Source: JBLNCE01 sp050260415
Lineage (GTDB): Bacteria > Bacillota > UBA4882 > JAAYXC01
Reading direction: 5' to 3'
DNA length: 63,704 bases
Assembly (NCBI GenBank): GCA_050260415.1
Contig: JBLNCE010000160.1
Span: 1 to 63,704 of the forward strand
The position numbers were made by a program, and so were the translations under genes. Below, in pieces: positions 9,247 through 18,150 of this stretch. The notes below the pieces were generated by a model that was not told the origin of the DNA, did no database searches, and saw nothing but the letters and a program-made list of their open reading frames with translations. Position 1 is the stretch's first letter; each line of letters opens with the position of its first letter.

Positions 9247-9900
9247 TCAGGCCCGATCCTTCCAATTGACCACATGCAGGACCCGGAATCCCCGGGCCTC
9301 GAACTCTTTGACCAGCGGCGCCGGGTCTTTGGCGTCGAGACGTAGGACGAGTTCGGCGTGGTGTTTCTCGGGATTCGTAAAGGTGGCCATCGTGATGATG
9401 TTTATGCCGTGCTCTTTGATGATCCGCGTGATCTCGGCCAGGACACCCACGCGGTCCTCGATGTCCAAGGTGACGCGGCTGCTGGCCTCGCGCAAGCCCA
9501 TGAGGCCGATAAAGGCGTCAAAGATCCCCGATTCCGTAATGATCCCGACCAACCTGCCGCCTTCGAGTACGGGGAGGGCGCCGATGTCGTGATCCCGCAT
9601 GAGGACGGCCGCTTCCTCCAGGGTCGCCTCGGGCGAGATCGTGATGGGATCCTTCGTCATGACGTCTTTGAGCGTTAGTTTGGAGAGCAGGTAATTGACC
9701 TCGAAAACCGATAACGTCGTGGCCGGGGACGGGCTGACCCGCATCAGATCCATCTCGGTCACGATACCGACCAGTTTGCCGTCGCGCAGAACCGGCAAGC
9801 GCGAGAAGCCTTGTTTGCGCATGATCTCTCCGGCCTCGAAGACCGGGGTGTTTTCGGATACCGCCACCGGGTCTTTGGTCATGCAAGTTCTGACGAACAT
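9247..9900 (-). CDS. CBS-pair and ACT domain regulatory protein (AcuB-like)
   Basis: A 217-residue protein with two CBS motifs, CMTKDPVAVSENTPVFEAGEIMRK (from residue 5) and DVMTKDPITISPEATLEEAAVLM (from about 80), followed by an ACT domain (SRVTLDIEDRVGVLAEITRIIKEHGINI) at about 145-215. CBS pairs bind adenosyl ligands and ACT domains bind amino acids; the target is unknown. Of two near ATGs, the one at 9900 is 8 nt from the GGAG element, while 9906 is only 2-3 nt away. The neighbouring liv genes suggest, but do not prove, a link to amino-acid metabolism. Confidence 0.85.
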   Translation of the reverse strand: MFVRTCMTKDPVAVSENTPVFEAGEIMRKQGFSRLPVLRDGKLVGIVTEMDLMRVSPSPATTLSVFEVNYLLSKLTLKDVMTKDPITISPEATLEEAAVLMRDHDIGALPVLEGGRLVGIITESGIFDAFIGLMGLREASSRVTLDIEDRVGVLAEITRIIKEHGINIITMATFTNPEKHHAELVLRLDAKDPAPLVKEFEARGFRVLHVVNWKDRA

Positions 9901-9916
9901 CTGCATCGCTCCTTTA

Positions 9917-10013
9917 CATCGCGCAGAGTCGCAAAGGCGCAGCGGAAAACGAAACGGCTCCACCTGGTAAGCTGCGAGACATATTTCCCCGCGTCTCCGC
10001 TCTCTGCGGGATC
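9917..10013. repeat. Degenerate GCGCAGAG/CGCAAAGGCGCAG inverted repeat
   Basis: The stretch GCGCAGAGTCGCAAAGGCGC (from 9921) and the imperfect complement CCGCGTCTCCGCTCTCTGCG (from 9989) face each other across about 45 bp between livF and the CBS-ACT gene. It is one of several low-complexity, word-like intergenic repeats in this window. Confidence 0.55.
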
Positions 10014-10045
10014 ATGGGCCTTCTTACAGCTCTGCCAGGGTTAAT

Positions 10046-10071
10046 GAAAACCCCCTCCAGTCGGAAGGGGC
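10046..10071 (-). terminator. Terminator of the liv operon
   Basis: On the minus strand CCCCTTCC-GACT-GGAGGGGG is followed by TTTT. It lies 25 nt after the livF stop at 10096. Confidence 0.8.
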
Positions 10072-10095
10072 TGGCACATGCTTTCGTCGCGGATT

Positions 10096-10803
10096 CTATC
10101 CGCCCAGATAAGCCTCTTTTACCCGGGCATTCTGCGCGAGTTCCTTTGCTGGACCGCTCAGCACGATCTCTCCCGTCTCCAGGACATAGGCACGATGCGC
10201 GATGGATAGCGCCATATGGGCGTTTTGCTCGACCAGGAGGATGGTGGTGCCCGCCGCGTTGATCTCCTGGATGATATGGAAGATCTCCTGGACCAGCAAA
10301 GGCGCGAGCCCCATGGACGGTTCGTCCATCAAGATCAGCCGCGGGCGGGACATCAGACCGCGGCCCGTGGCCAGCATCTGCTGCTCCCCGCCGGAAAGGC
10401 TCCCGGTGATCTGCCGCCGGCGCTCGGCCAAACGCGGAAAGAGCGTGAAGACACGGTCGAGGTCCTTGCGAACCTCCGCCGCGTCCCGGCGCCGGTAAGC
10501 CCCCAGTTCCAGGTTTTCCATGACGGTCATGTTCGCGAAGACCCGCCGTCCCTCGGGCACTTGCGACACTCCCAGCGCCACGATTTGGTGCGCGGGGACC
10601 CGGGTCAGATCCTGCCCGGCAAAGCGGATGCACCCGGTCTTGGGCCGCAAGAGTCCGGAGATCGTCTTCAACGTGGTGCTCTTCCCCGCGCCGTTGGCGC
10701 CGATAAGGGTAACGATCTCGCCTTGCGCGACGCTGAACGAGATGCCCTGGATCGCATGGATGGCGCCGTAGTAGACATTGATGTCGTTTACTTCCAGTAT
10801 CAT
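10096..10803 (-). CDS. livF: Branched-chain amino acid ABC transporter ATPase LivF
   Basis: A 235-residue ABC ATPase: Walker A GANGAGKST, signature LSGGEQQML, Walker B RLILMDEPSMGLAPLLV and an H-loop valine/glutamate region LLVEQNAH. SQVPEGRRVFANMTVMENL is typical of LivF. It powers high-affinity import of leucine, isoleucine, valine or related amino acids at the inner face of the membrane. The start at 10803 follows AGGAGGTG and lies 1 nt after the livG stop. It is the last gene of the livKHMGF operon. Confidence 0.95.
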   Translation of the reverse strand: MILEVNDINVYYGAIHAIQGISFSVAQGEIVTLIGANGAGKSTTLKTISGLLRPKTGCIRFAGQDLTRVPAHQIVALGVSQVPEGRRVFANMTVMENLELGAYRRRDAAEVRKDLDRVFTLFPRLAERRRQITGSLSGGEQQMLATGRGLMSRPRLILMDEPSMGLAPLLVQEIFHIIQEINAAGTTILLVEQNAHMALSIAHRAYVLETGEIVLSGPAKELAQNARVKEAYLGG

Positions 10804-10804
10804 T

Positions 10805-11569
10805 CTACGACACCTCCTCGCCCAGGTATGCTTCCACAACCCGGCGGTTGCTGCGTATTTCCGCGGGCGTACCCTCCGCGATCAGCTGGCCGTAATCCAG
10901 GACATAGATGCGTTCGCAGACACCCATGACCAGCCGCATGTCATGTTCGATCAAGAGAATGGTCAGTTTGAACTCATGGCGCAACCAGGCAATGGTCTTC
11001 ATGAGTTCCGATGTCTCTTGGGGGTTCATGCCCGCGGCGGGTTCATCCAGGAGCAAGAGCTTGGGTTCGGTAGCCAGGGCGCGGGCGATCTCCAGGCGCC
11101 GCTGCGCGCCATAGGGCAGGCTGCCGGCGATCTCGTCCTTGCGGCCCTCAAGCTTGAAGACGGACAGTACTTTTAGCGCCTTGGCCTCAATATCCTTTTC
11201 TTCCTGGGCGTAGCGGCCCAGATGGGTCAGCCCCCCGGCCAACCCGTACTTGGCGTGGAGGTGACAGGCGATCTTGATGTTGTCGAGGACCGTCAGCTCT
11301 TTGAAAAGTCTTATATTCTGGAACGTCCGGGCGATGCCGAGCGCGGTCACCTGATATGCCTTGAGCCCGACGAGGTTGCGTCCCTCGAATACGACCTTTC
11401 CGGAGGTCACGGGGGTCAGGCCGGTGAGCAGGTTGAAGACGGTCGTCTTCCCGGCGCCGTTTGGGCCGATCAAACCCACAAGTTCGCCTTGTTGGATATT
11501 GATGTCGACGGCGGACACGGCGACCAAGCCGCCGAAGGCTTTGGTCAGCTTATTGGTGACGAGAAGCAT
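10805..11569 (-). CDS. livG: Branched-chain amino acid ABC transporter ATPase LivG
   Basis: A 254-residue ABC ATPase with Walker A GPNGAGKTTVFNLLTG, ALGIARTFQNIRLF (typical LivG), a signature LPYGAQRRLEIARAL in which the usual SGG is YGA as is normal for LivG, and Walker B KLLLLDEPAAGMNP. It forms the nucleotide-binding pair with LivF. The ATG at 11569 is 7 nt after AGGTGG and overlaps the livM end by 20 nt; the frame could open at a GTG at 11581, but that overlaps the ribosome binding site. Confidence 0.95.
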   Translation of the reverse strand: MLLVTNKLTKAFGGLVAVSAVDINIQQGELVGLIGPNGAGKTTVFNLLTGLTPVTSGKVVFEGRNLVGLKAYQVTALGIARTFQNIRLFKELTVLDNIKIACHLHAKYGLAGGLTHLGRYAQEEKDIEAKALKVLSVFKLEGRKDEIAGSLPYGAQRRLEIARALATEPKLLLLDEPAAGMNPQETSELMKTIAWLRHEFKLTILLIEHDMRLVMGVCERIYVLDYGQLIAEGTPAEIRSNRRVVEAYLGEEVS

Positions 11570-12626
11570 TCGCTGTTCCACCTGCCTTCCTGAATAGCGG
11601 CTGGACCAAGTCCTTGACCGACAAGAGTCCCCGCGGGAGGAAGATCATCGCGACGACCAAGAAAACGGCGAAAACCACCATCCGCACCGTTGGGAAGCTG
11701 CTGAGAAACGCGTTCAGCACGGTAAACAGGATCGCGCCGGCGATCGAACCGCCGATGCTGCCCTGGCCGCCGATGACGACCATCACGAGCACGTCGATGG
11801 TCTTCATGAAGCTGAACGAGTTGGGATAGACCAGGTAGTAGGTATGCGCGTAGAGCGCGCCGGCCACCCCGGCAAAGAAGGCGCCGATGGTAAAGGCGGC
11901 CACCTTGTACCGGGTGGTGTTGATTCCCATGCTTTCCGCCGCGATCTCGTCCTCGCGCACCGCCAACATGGCCCGTCCATGGGTACTCTTGATGATGTTT
12001 TGAATCACCATCACGGTCACGACCGCCACGACGAGGCAGCTAAAGACCGTGGCGTACTGCGGAATCCTTGGCATGCCGGTCGCGCCGCCCAGGTAGTTGA
12101 TGTTGAGGATGGAAAGGCGGATGATCTCCCCCAGGCCCAACGTGGCGATGGCCAGGTAGTCACCCCTGAGGCGCAAGGTGGGCAGGCCGATGAGAAAACC
12201 CATCAAGGCCGCCAGGACACCACCGCAGATCATGGTGAAGAGCAGCACGATCCCGCCGGGGAAGAACAGTTTGGCAAAGGGTAGGTATAATTCGGGCAGC
12301 GGCCCCACCGTCTGCCTGATGTTTTCCAGCACTGGCAAGACGCCGGCCTCGATCAGCTTGGGGACGAAGTTGAGGCTGAAGACCGCCGCCGTGTAACCGC
12401 CGATGGCCATGAAACCGGCGTGGCCCAGAGAGAACTGGCCGGTAAAGCCGTTGATCAGATTCAGACTGACGGCGAGGATGATGTTGATCCCCAGTGACAT
12501 CACGACCAGCGCCCAGTATTCATTGACCACGCCGAGCCAGATAAAGAGCTCCAGCACGATGAACGCGATCAGGACCGCCTTGATCTGACCGGCTCTCGTA
12601 TTCAGTCGACTAAAGATCTGCGCCAT
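11550..12626 (-). CDS. livM: Branched-chain amino acid ABC permease LivM
   Basis: A 358-residue polytopic membrane protein with about nine hydrophobic segments. Signatures are LINGFTGQFSLGHAGFMAIGGY near residue 57 and the cytoplasmic coupling region LRGDYLAIATLGLGEIIRL. It forms the channel with LivH. It starts 7 nt after the livH stop, with AGGTGAGCC as ribosome binding site. Confidence 0.95.
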   Translation of the reverse strand: MAQIFSRLNTRAGQIKAVLIAFIVLELFIWLGVVNEYWALVVMSLGINIILAVSLNLINGFTGQFSLGHAGFMAIGGYTAAVFSLNFVPKLIEAGVLPVLENIRQTVGPLPELYLPFAKLFFPGGIVLLFTMICGGVLAALMGFLIGLPTLRLRGDYLAIATLGLGEIIRLSILNINYLGGATGMPRIPQYATVFSCLVVAVVTVMVIQNIIKSTHGRAMLAVREDEIAAESMGINTTRYKVAAFTIGAFFAGVAGALYAHTYYLVYPNSFSFMKTIDVLVMVVIGGQGSIGGSIAGAILFTVLNAFLSSFPTVRMVVFAVFLVVAMIFLPRGLLSVKDLVQPLFRKAGGTANASRHQ

Positions 12627-12633
12627 GGCTCAC

Positions 12634-13566
12634 CTACACCTTCTCGCCGCTGGGCTTGCCAAGGAGCCCGGTGGGTTTGACCAGGAGGATAAGGATCAGG
12701 ATGGCGAACGCCACCACATCCCGCAGGGTGGAAGAGAGGAACCCGGTTACCAGCGACTCCGCCACCCCCATGATCAGGCCGCCCAACATCGCCCCTGGAA
12801 TGACGCCGATCCCGCCCAACACGGCAGCGATAAACGCCTTGAGGCCGGGCATCACGCCCAGCAGGGGCTCGATCGGGTAGAAAGAGCCAAAGACGACGCC
12901 GGCGGCGGCCGCCAAGGCCGAACCAAGCGCGAACGTGGCGGAGATCGTGGTGTTGACGTCGATGCCCATCAGGAGCGCGGCTTCCTTGTCGTAAGAGACT
13001 GCGCGCATCGCTTTGCCGACGCGGGTGTACTTGACCACCGTGTAGAGCACCAGGGCGAGCAAAACAGAAAAGCCTAAGAAGATCAAGTGATGCTTCTGCA
13101 CGATCAGACTGCTGGTGAGCTGAATCGTTCTATCACTGATAAGGGGGGGCATCTTGCCGTAGTACTGTTGTTGCGGCGTCTGCCACAGCATCATGCCGTA
13201 CTCGAGAAAGAGGGAAACGCCGATGGACGTAATCAGCGCCGCGATACGCGGGGCCATGCGAAGGGGTTTGTAGGCCACGTGTTCGATGATCACGCCGGCT
13301 AAGGCGCACCCGCCCATGGACACCAATAGGGCCGCGAACCAAAACCAACGCCCGCCCGGATCGAGGGGCCGGAATATGGATACGGCAAAAAAGCCCAGGT
13401 AGGCCCCGACCATATAAACGTCGCCGTGGGCAAAATTGATCAGCCTGACGATGCCGTATACCATGGTATAACCGAGGGCGATGACAGCATAGACGGCCCC
13501 GAGTGAGAGGCCGTAGATCAGGTATTGCATCAGTTGGACGCCAAAACCCGGGGTAGCATCCACCAT
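12634..13566 (-). CDS. livH: Branched-chain amino acid ABC permease LivH
   Basis: A 310-residue permease with about eight membrane segments. GLSLGAVYAVIALGYTMVYG, LINFAHGDVYMVGAY and the coupling helix RVGKAMRAVSYDKEAALLMGI are typical of LivH. The ATG at 13566 follows CAGGAGTTGATTT. A strong hairpin lies between it and livK. Confidence 0.95.
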   Translation of the reverse strand: MVDATPGFGVQLMQYLIYGLSLGAVYAVIALGYTMVYGIVRLINFAHGDVYMVGAYLGFFAVSIFRPLDPGGRWFWFAALLVSMGGCALAGVIIEHVAYKPLRMAPRIAALITSIGVSLFLEYGMMLWQTPQQQYYGKMPPLISDRTIQLTSSLIVQKHHLIFLGFSVLLALVLYTVVKYTRVGKAMRAVSYDKEAALLMGIDVNTTISATFALGSALAAAAGVVFGSFYPIEPLLGVMPGLKAFIAAVLGGIGVIPGAMLGGLIMGVAESLVTGFLSSTLRDVVAFAILILILLVKPTGLLGKPSGEKV

Positions 13567-13584
13567 AAATCAACTCCTGACCAA

Positions 13585-13613
13585 GCGGGGATGGGCGACT
13601 CGCCCATCCCCGC
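13585..13613 (-). promoter_or_regulatory. Intercistronic hairpin between livK and livH
   Basis: Fourteen-base arms GCGGGGATGGGCGA and TCGCCCATCCCCGC are perfect complements. There is no T-run, so I read it as an mRNA-stabilising or differential-expression hairpin after the abundant binding protein rather than a full terminator. Confidence 0.6.
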
Positions 13614-13627
13614 CGTCATGGGACGTC

Positions 13628-14758
13628 TTACGGGTTGACGGTCATCTTGTAGTTCTGGACACCGTCCTTAAGCTCGATGACGACCGCGCTCTTGGTCGGA
13701 TTGCGATTCTCGTCGAGGGTAATAATGCCGGAGACGCCTTCGAATCCAGAGGTCGCGGCCAGAGCCTCGCGGATCTTCTTGGGATTCGTGCTGTTGGCCC
13801 GCTCGATGGCGTCGAGGGCCATCAAAGCCGCGTCATAGCCGAGGGCCGCGAGGGCGTCAGGCTCGATGCCAAATCTGGCCTTGTAGTCCTCGATGAACTT
13901 CGCGGCCTTCGGATTCTCGGCGTCGCGCGAGAAGTGGTTGCTGAAAAAGGCGTTGTTGAGCGGTTTCGGACCGGCGATCTTGATCAGGGCGGGGCTGTCC
14001 CAACCGTCGCCGCCGAGGATGGGCATGTTCATGCCGAGTTCCCGGGCCTGTTTGGCGATGAGGCCGAGCGGCTGATAATAGGAAGGTTCATAGATGAGGC
14101 CCGGGTTCTTCGCCTTGATCTTGGTGAGGAGGGCGCGGAAATCCTTGTCGTCGGGCATGAAGGCTTCCTCGGCGACGATGGTGCCGCCGCGCTCGGTAAA
14201 GGTCTGCTTGAAGAAGTTGGCCAAGCCCTTGGCGTAGTCGCTCTGGTTGTCCACCAAGACGGCGGCCGTGTTGATATTGAGGGTATCGATGGCAAAGTTC
14301 GCCATGACGGTGCCCTGGAAGTCATCGATGAAGCAGGCGCGGAAGATATATTCGCCGAACGTCGTGACCTTGGGGTTGGTACCGGTCGGGGTGATCATCG
14401 GCACGCCCTTGTCCTGACAGATCGGGGCGGCGCTAAAGCAGTTGGAACTGGTGACTGGTCCGAGGATTAACACCACTTTGTCCTGGGTGATGAGTTTGGT
14501 GGCCATGTTGCCGGCCTCGGCGGCGTCACTCTTGTTATCGGCCTCGATGAGCTTGATCTGCTTGCCGAGCAAGCCGCCGTTGGCATTGTACTCATCGATG
14601 GCGAGTTGGGCCGCGTTCCTGCAGGCTTGACCAAAGGTAGCCACTGCGCCGGAGATCTCGTAGTTGGCCCCAATCAAGATTTCCTTGGCACCGCCGCAGC
14701 CGCTGAAGACGGCCGCGCCCAGGGCAAACAAACAGATAACGACCAGGAGCTTCTTCAT
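13628..14758 (-). CDS. livK: Branched-chain amino acid binding lipoprotein LivK/LivJ
   Basis: A 376-residue type I periplasmic-binding-fold protein. It has a lipoprotein signal (MKKLLVVICLFALGAAVFSGC, Cys21) and family motifs ILIGANYEISGAVATFGQ, LIEADNKSDAAEAGNMA, VLILGPVTSSNCFSAAPIC and DAALMALDAIERA. Anchored to the outer face of the membrane, it delivers ligand to LivHM. The ATG at 14758 follows GGGAGGGGAACTG. It is the first gene of the operon, reading from a promoter near 15000. Confidence 0.95.
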   Translation of the reverse strand: MKKLLVVICLFALGAAVFSGCGGAKEILIGANYEISGAVATFGQACRNAAQLAIDEYNANGGLLGKQIKLIEADNKSDAAEAGNMATKLITQDKVVLILGPVTSSNCFSAAPICQDKGVPMITPTGTNPKVTTFGEYIFRACFIDDFQGTVMANFAIDTLNINTAAVLVDNQSDYAKGLANFFKQTFTERGGTIVAEEAFMPDDKDFRALLTKIKAKNPGLIYEPSYYQPLGLIAKQARELGMNMPILGGDGWDSPALIKIAGPKPLNNAFFSNHFSRDAENPKAAKFIEDYKARFGIEPDALAALGYDAALMALDAIERANSTNPKKIREALAATSGFEGVSGIITLDENRNPTKSAVVIELKDGVQNYKMTVNP

Positions 14759-14972
14759 CAGTTCCCCTCCCTTTTTGATTTGCGGATTATGTGTCAATGG
14801 CCACAAGACGGTTGGCATGGCTATGCAGCCGGTTACCCCCCATTACCCCCTTGGCCCAAAAGTCGTTATTGGCATCCTCGTGCAATATCATGTATATACA
14901 TGCCCGCATATCGCGGCGGACCCGCCCCGAAGCCCCGGCGTTACGCGCTTCTTCGAGGCTCACATTACACCG

Positions 14973-15002
14973 ATCATAACGTAATTGTATGATGATTGTC
15001 AA
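14973..15002 (-). promoter_or_regulatory. SigA promoter of the liv operon
   Basis: Minus-strand TTGACA (15002-14997) and TATGAT (14978-14973) are separated by 18 bp. The predicted transcript has a leader of about 200 nt before livK. I see no T-box or other known riboswitch in that leader. It could encode a 58-codon GTG-start frame, but without a ribosome binding site. Confidence 0.8.
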
Positions 15003-15221
15003 GCTTGGAGCAGGCCTGATGCGATGTATACATGAGCGAATACTGCTGGATAAAACGGGCCTTGGTCATCCGGGCGGTAAAGGCATGCCTCTTCTGGTGT
15101 GACATATACGGTAGAGATTAGTGTTATCAACCGAATATCCTCTCGTAAACTCATCCCATGAGCGGGAGAACGATCGGTGGCAGGGAAGAACCGCCGATTT
15201 GCCGAAGATTCCCTTGAATTG

Positions 15222-15328
15222 TGATCTCGGGGCCGGAATCCGGATCGAAATCGGGATCGAAATCGGAACCACCGAATTCAAAGACGTTGGAAATCCGATC
15301 GCCCTCGATTCCGATCCCGATCCCGATG
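15222..15328. repeat. Inverted array of GATCGG/ATCGGG units
   Basis: Tandem units CGGATCGAAATCGGGATCG on the left face the complementary units CCGATCCCGATCCCGAT on the right. The stretch is between the liv promoter and the PHP gene. A related array lies at 26552-26648. Translated, it gives meaningless Asp-Pro or Ile-Gly repeats, so I treat it as a DNA repeat. Confidence 0.7.
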
Positions 15329-15357
15329 TGCTTGATATATTGAGGAGGGATGTTGCC

Positions 15358-16365
15358 ATGCCGGAGCACGAGTATGTGGGCAATATCCATATTCACACGC
15401 GGTACAGCGACGGATCCGGCGACGTGAACCTAGTCCGCCGCGCCGGGCGCCGTGCCGGTTTGGACTTCCTCATTGTGACCGATCACCAGACTCTGGCGGG
15501 ACGCACGCATCAGGGCTGGCAGGACGGGCTGCTGCTGCTTGTGGGGGAAGAACTCGGGACGCATGCGGGACACTGCCTCGGTCTTGGCCTGGACCAGGCA
15601 AGCCTGGAAACAGAGCCGCGCGCGATGATCGCCGCCGCAACGAGGCAAGGCGGCCTTGGCATCATCGCCCACCCGCACGACCTCCGGTATTCTTGGCCCG
15701 ACTGGGAATGCACGGGCTTTGACGGTCTCTCGCTCTGGAACTACACCTCCCAATGGCTGGGGAAGATGCAAGCCCCCCTGACCAAGCTGCTCTACCTCGT
15801 CATACCGGGCTTGGCGATCACCTCGCCGCCCGGCGAAACCCTGGCGCAATGGGACGCCCTCCACCGCCGGGGCTTGGCCGTCCCGGGGCTAGGCGCTTCC
15901 GACGCCCACGCTTTCGGATGGCGCCCCTGCGGCGTGCCGCTGGTCATCCTCCCCTACCGCTTGCTCCTGAGGGCGATCAACACGCACGTGCTCCTGACAC
16001 AACCATTGACCGGCCGGCTCCCGGAAGATGAGCGCCTCATCCTCGCCGCCCTGCGCCGGGGAGCATGTTTCGTGGCCAATGACGCCCGGGGTTGCGCCCG
16101 AGGCTTCCGCTTCCTTGCCCAGGCTGGAGAAGAGTCTTGGACGATGGGCGAAACGGCGCCATACAAAAGCGGCCTGTCAGTCAAGGCGGCCGCGCCGCGT
16201 CCGGGTTGGATCGTATTGAGGTGCGACGGCGCCGAGATCTTTTCCGCCTATGGCCGGAGTCTTGACCTCCATGACCCGGAGCCCGGTGTTTACCGGGTTG
16301 AGGTCTACCGGGACAAGAAGCGTAGATGGGGATGGATATTTTCCAATCCGATCTGGGTTCATTGA
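15358..16365 (+). CDS. PHP-domain metal-dependent phosphoesterase family protein
   Basis: A 335-residue protein. The N-terminal half is a PHP domain with metal-binding motifs HIHTRYSDGSGD (His11, His13), VTDHQTL (about 41-44), GEELGT, IAHPHD and GASDAHAFG. The C-terminal 100 residues are a beta domain ending in WIFSNPIWVH, common in large stand-alone PHP proteins of anaerobes. PHP proteins hydrolyse phosphate esters or act as histidinol-phosphatase-like enzymes; the substrate here is unknown. The ATG at 15358 lies 7 nt after GAGGAGGGA. Upstream in-frame codons belong to a DNA repeat. It is a single gene converging on the exporter operon. Confidence 0.85.
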   Translation: MPEHEYVGNIHIHTRYSDGSGDVNLVRRAGRRAGLDFLIVTDHQTLAGRTHQGWQDGLLLLVGEELGTHAGHCLGLGLDQASLETEPRAMIAAATRQGGLGIIAHPHDLRYSWPDWECTGFDGLSLWNYTSQWLGKMQAPLTKLLYLVIPGLAITSPPGETLAQWDALHRRGLAVPGLGASDAHAFGWRPCGVPLVILPYRLLLRAINTHVLLTQPLTGRLPEDERLILAALRRGACFVANDARGCARGFRFLAQAGEESWTMGETAPYKSGLSVKAAAPRPGWIVLRCDGAEIFSAYGRSLDLHDPEPGVYRVEVYRDKKRRWGWIFSNPIWVH

Positions 16366-16408
16366 CGTGAACTCTCGTCCCAATCCATGGGTCGCTTATC
16401 GCCGGAAA

Positions 16409-16440
16409 AGGAGCTTGAACCCAGCCGGGGGTTTGTTCAA
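16409..16440. terminator. Possible bidirectional terminator
   Basis: AACCC (16418-16422) and GGGTT (16429-16433) form a short hairpin with flanking A/T-rich bases between the convergent PHP gene and the exporter permease. Confidence 0.35.
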
Positions 16441-16441
16441 C

Positions 16442-18148
16442 CTACCCCGGTTCCGTCATGAGCTTCTTCAGCCGGGCCACCCCCACCGCCCAGGAAACCC
16501 CGAGCAAGACCAGGGTCTCCAGGAGGAAGACTCCGGCGGCGATGAAGCGCGCCAGCCCGGCGTCCAACCGCCCCACGAAGGGCAGCGACCTATGATAGTG
16601 CGGCAGAGCGAGACTGAAACCCATGATCAGCACCACCATCAGCCCCAGGCAACTGGTCAAGGCGAGCTTGGCCAGGCCGGCATTCCGGCCGCCGCTCCAT
16701 TTCCCGTCCAGTCTGAGATGGAAGTTGGGCACCAACACGTCCAGGAGCAGTGACAATCCGGCGAGCCCGGCGGAGAGGGCCGCGCTGGTAAAGGTGCTCC
16801 GCCAAAGGTTGAAATCCCGGATCCCGGCAAAGACCGCCAGAGACAGGTTGGCCAGGAAGACGAAGATCAGCTGTGGTACTAAAGCAAAAGCCAGTTTCGC
16901 GCCAAAGATCGCTTCCGCCCGTTGGGGTGATGCTTGTGTAACCCACCAGCAACCGCCCTCGCGGCTGATCAATACCCCTCCGATCTGGGCATTCCAGCCC
17001 GCGGTGCAGAGCACCACCAGGCACGCATAGAACGTTTCGCGCCAGGACGAGGCGGGAGCGGTGGGCCAACCGAGGGTGGAGAGGTTCCAGATGAAGAAGC
17101 CGACCACGATGCTTGAGGCGGCCAGAATGTACCATAGTAACGGTTCCCGTCGTGCCATGAGCAGATCCTTGCGCAGGATGCCGTAGAAAGGACCGGTCAG
17201 GCGCGCCAGGAACCGGCGGGGAATCGATACCGGCGGGAACAGACGCCGCGGTTCCTCGTCTTGACCGTTGGACCAGCCGGCCAGGTAGATCCGCCCCGCC
17301 AGAGCGACCGTGCACGCGAAGACCACAACCATCGTGACCGCCAGCGGGACGGCGGTCTGCGACAGGCGGAGACCGGGCCAGCCAAGCGCCGCCAACGGCG
17401 CCCGCGCCATCCAGACATGCGGAAGGTACGCGACACCTCCAACCTGCCAAGGCTTGATCTCCGCCAGCCACGCGGGACTGCCCGCGCCGGACCTTACCAC
17501 GAGGGCATTTAGGTACTGGACCCCAAAGACCAGACCAAGCCCGGCCAGCAGTGAAAGGGTAACGGCGACCTGCCGCGCGCGCTGCCGGGGGACGAAACGC
17601 AGGAGGATCAGCAGCAAGAGGGCCAAGGGGCAAAGAAAGATCACGCTCCCGGCCAGCAAAGACAGGCATACTGCCAGATAGAACCCTGCGCCCGCCTGGT
17701 TTACCGCCCCCAGGGCCAGCCACGAGGGCAGAATGAAAGGCACCAAACCCGCGATCGTGCCCGCCAGGGACTCGGCGAACTTGGCCACGAAGACGTACCG
17801 CGGCCTGATGGGTTGCGACAATAGGAAAGCCAGCTTGCCGCCCTCCAGAAAGATGGCGTGCACCGTGCCGACCGCGGTCATCAACAAGAACAATAAACTG
17901 GCCAGGGCAAGCCCGGTCGCCAGGTTAAGGCAGAGAATGCGCCATGCCTCATCGTTGGGCGCATAGCGTAGAATGCCGCAGGCGTAAGTCAAGAAACCCA
18001 TCACGGCGCGGAAAACAAGCGTCCCGAAGACGAGGGCGGCTAAGATTCCGGCCAGTATCCCGCGCGGGCCGTTCTTTTGCCGTCTGCGCAGGAGGGCGTT
18101 GCGGACGCCCAAGGCCCAGGTGCGCCAGATCAAGATGATTTCGTGCAC
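16442..18148 (-). CDS. ABC-2-like exporter permease (second of two)
   Basis: A 568-residue membrane protein with roughly twelve hydrophobic segments and a cytoplasmic loop containing YGILRKDLLMARREPLLWY, which resembles the putative ABC exporter permease family. A conserved FLEGGKLAFLLSQPIRPRYVFVAKFAES follows the third segment. It follows the ATPase gene directly (stop at 18151, start at 18148) and should form a heteromeric exporter with it and with the related 540-residue permease at 19146. The substrate is unknown. Confidence 0.8.
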   Translation of the reverse strand: MHEIILIWRTWALGVRNALLRRRQKNGPRGILAGILAALVFGTLVFRAVMGFLTYACGILRYAPNDEAWRILCLNLATGLALASLLFLLMTAVGTVHAIFLEGGKLAFLLSQPIRPRYVFVAKFAESLAGTIAGLVPFILPSWLALGAVNQAGAGFYLAVCLSLLAGSVIFLCPLALLLLILLRFVPRQRARQVAVTLSLLAGLGLVFGVQYLNALVVRSGAGSPAWLAEIKPWQVGGVAYLPHVWMARAPLAALGWPGLRLSQTAVPLAVTMVVVFACTVALAGRIYLAGWSNGQDEEPRRLFPPVSIPRRFLARLTGPFYGILRKDLLMARREPLLWYILAASSIVVGFFIWNLSTLGWPTAPASSWRETFYACLVVLCTAGWNAQIGGVLISREGGCWWVTQASPQRAEAIFGAKLAFALVPQLIFVFLANLSLAVFAGIRDFNLWRSTFTSAALSAGLAGLSLLLDVLVPNFHLRLDGKWSGGRNAGLAKLALTSCLGLMVVLIMGFSLALPHYHRSLPFVGRLDAGLARFIAAGVFLLETLVLLGVSWAVGVARLKKLMTEPG

Positions 18149-18150
18149 GT

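Noticed and set aside
14759..14972. T-box or amino-acid riboswitch in the liv leader
   Set aside because: No T-box core sequence, specifier-loop layout or terminator/antiterminator pair could be found.
14787..15002. 71-residue minus-strand ORF in the liv leader
   Set aside because: Its start lies within the liv -35 box, there is no ribosome binding site, and no family is recognisable.
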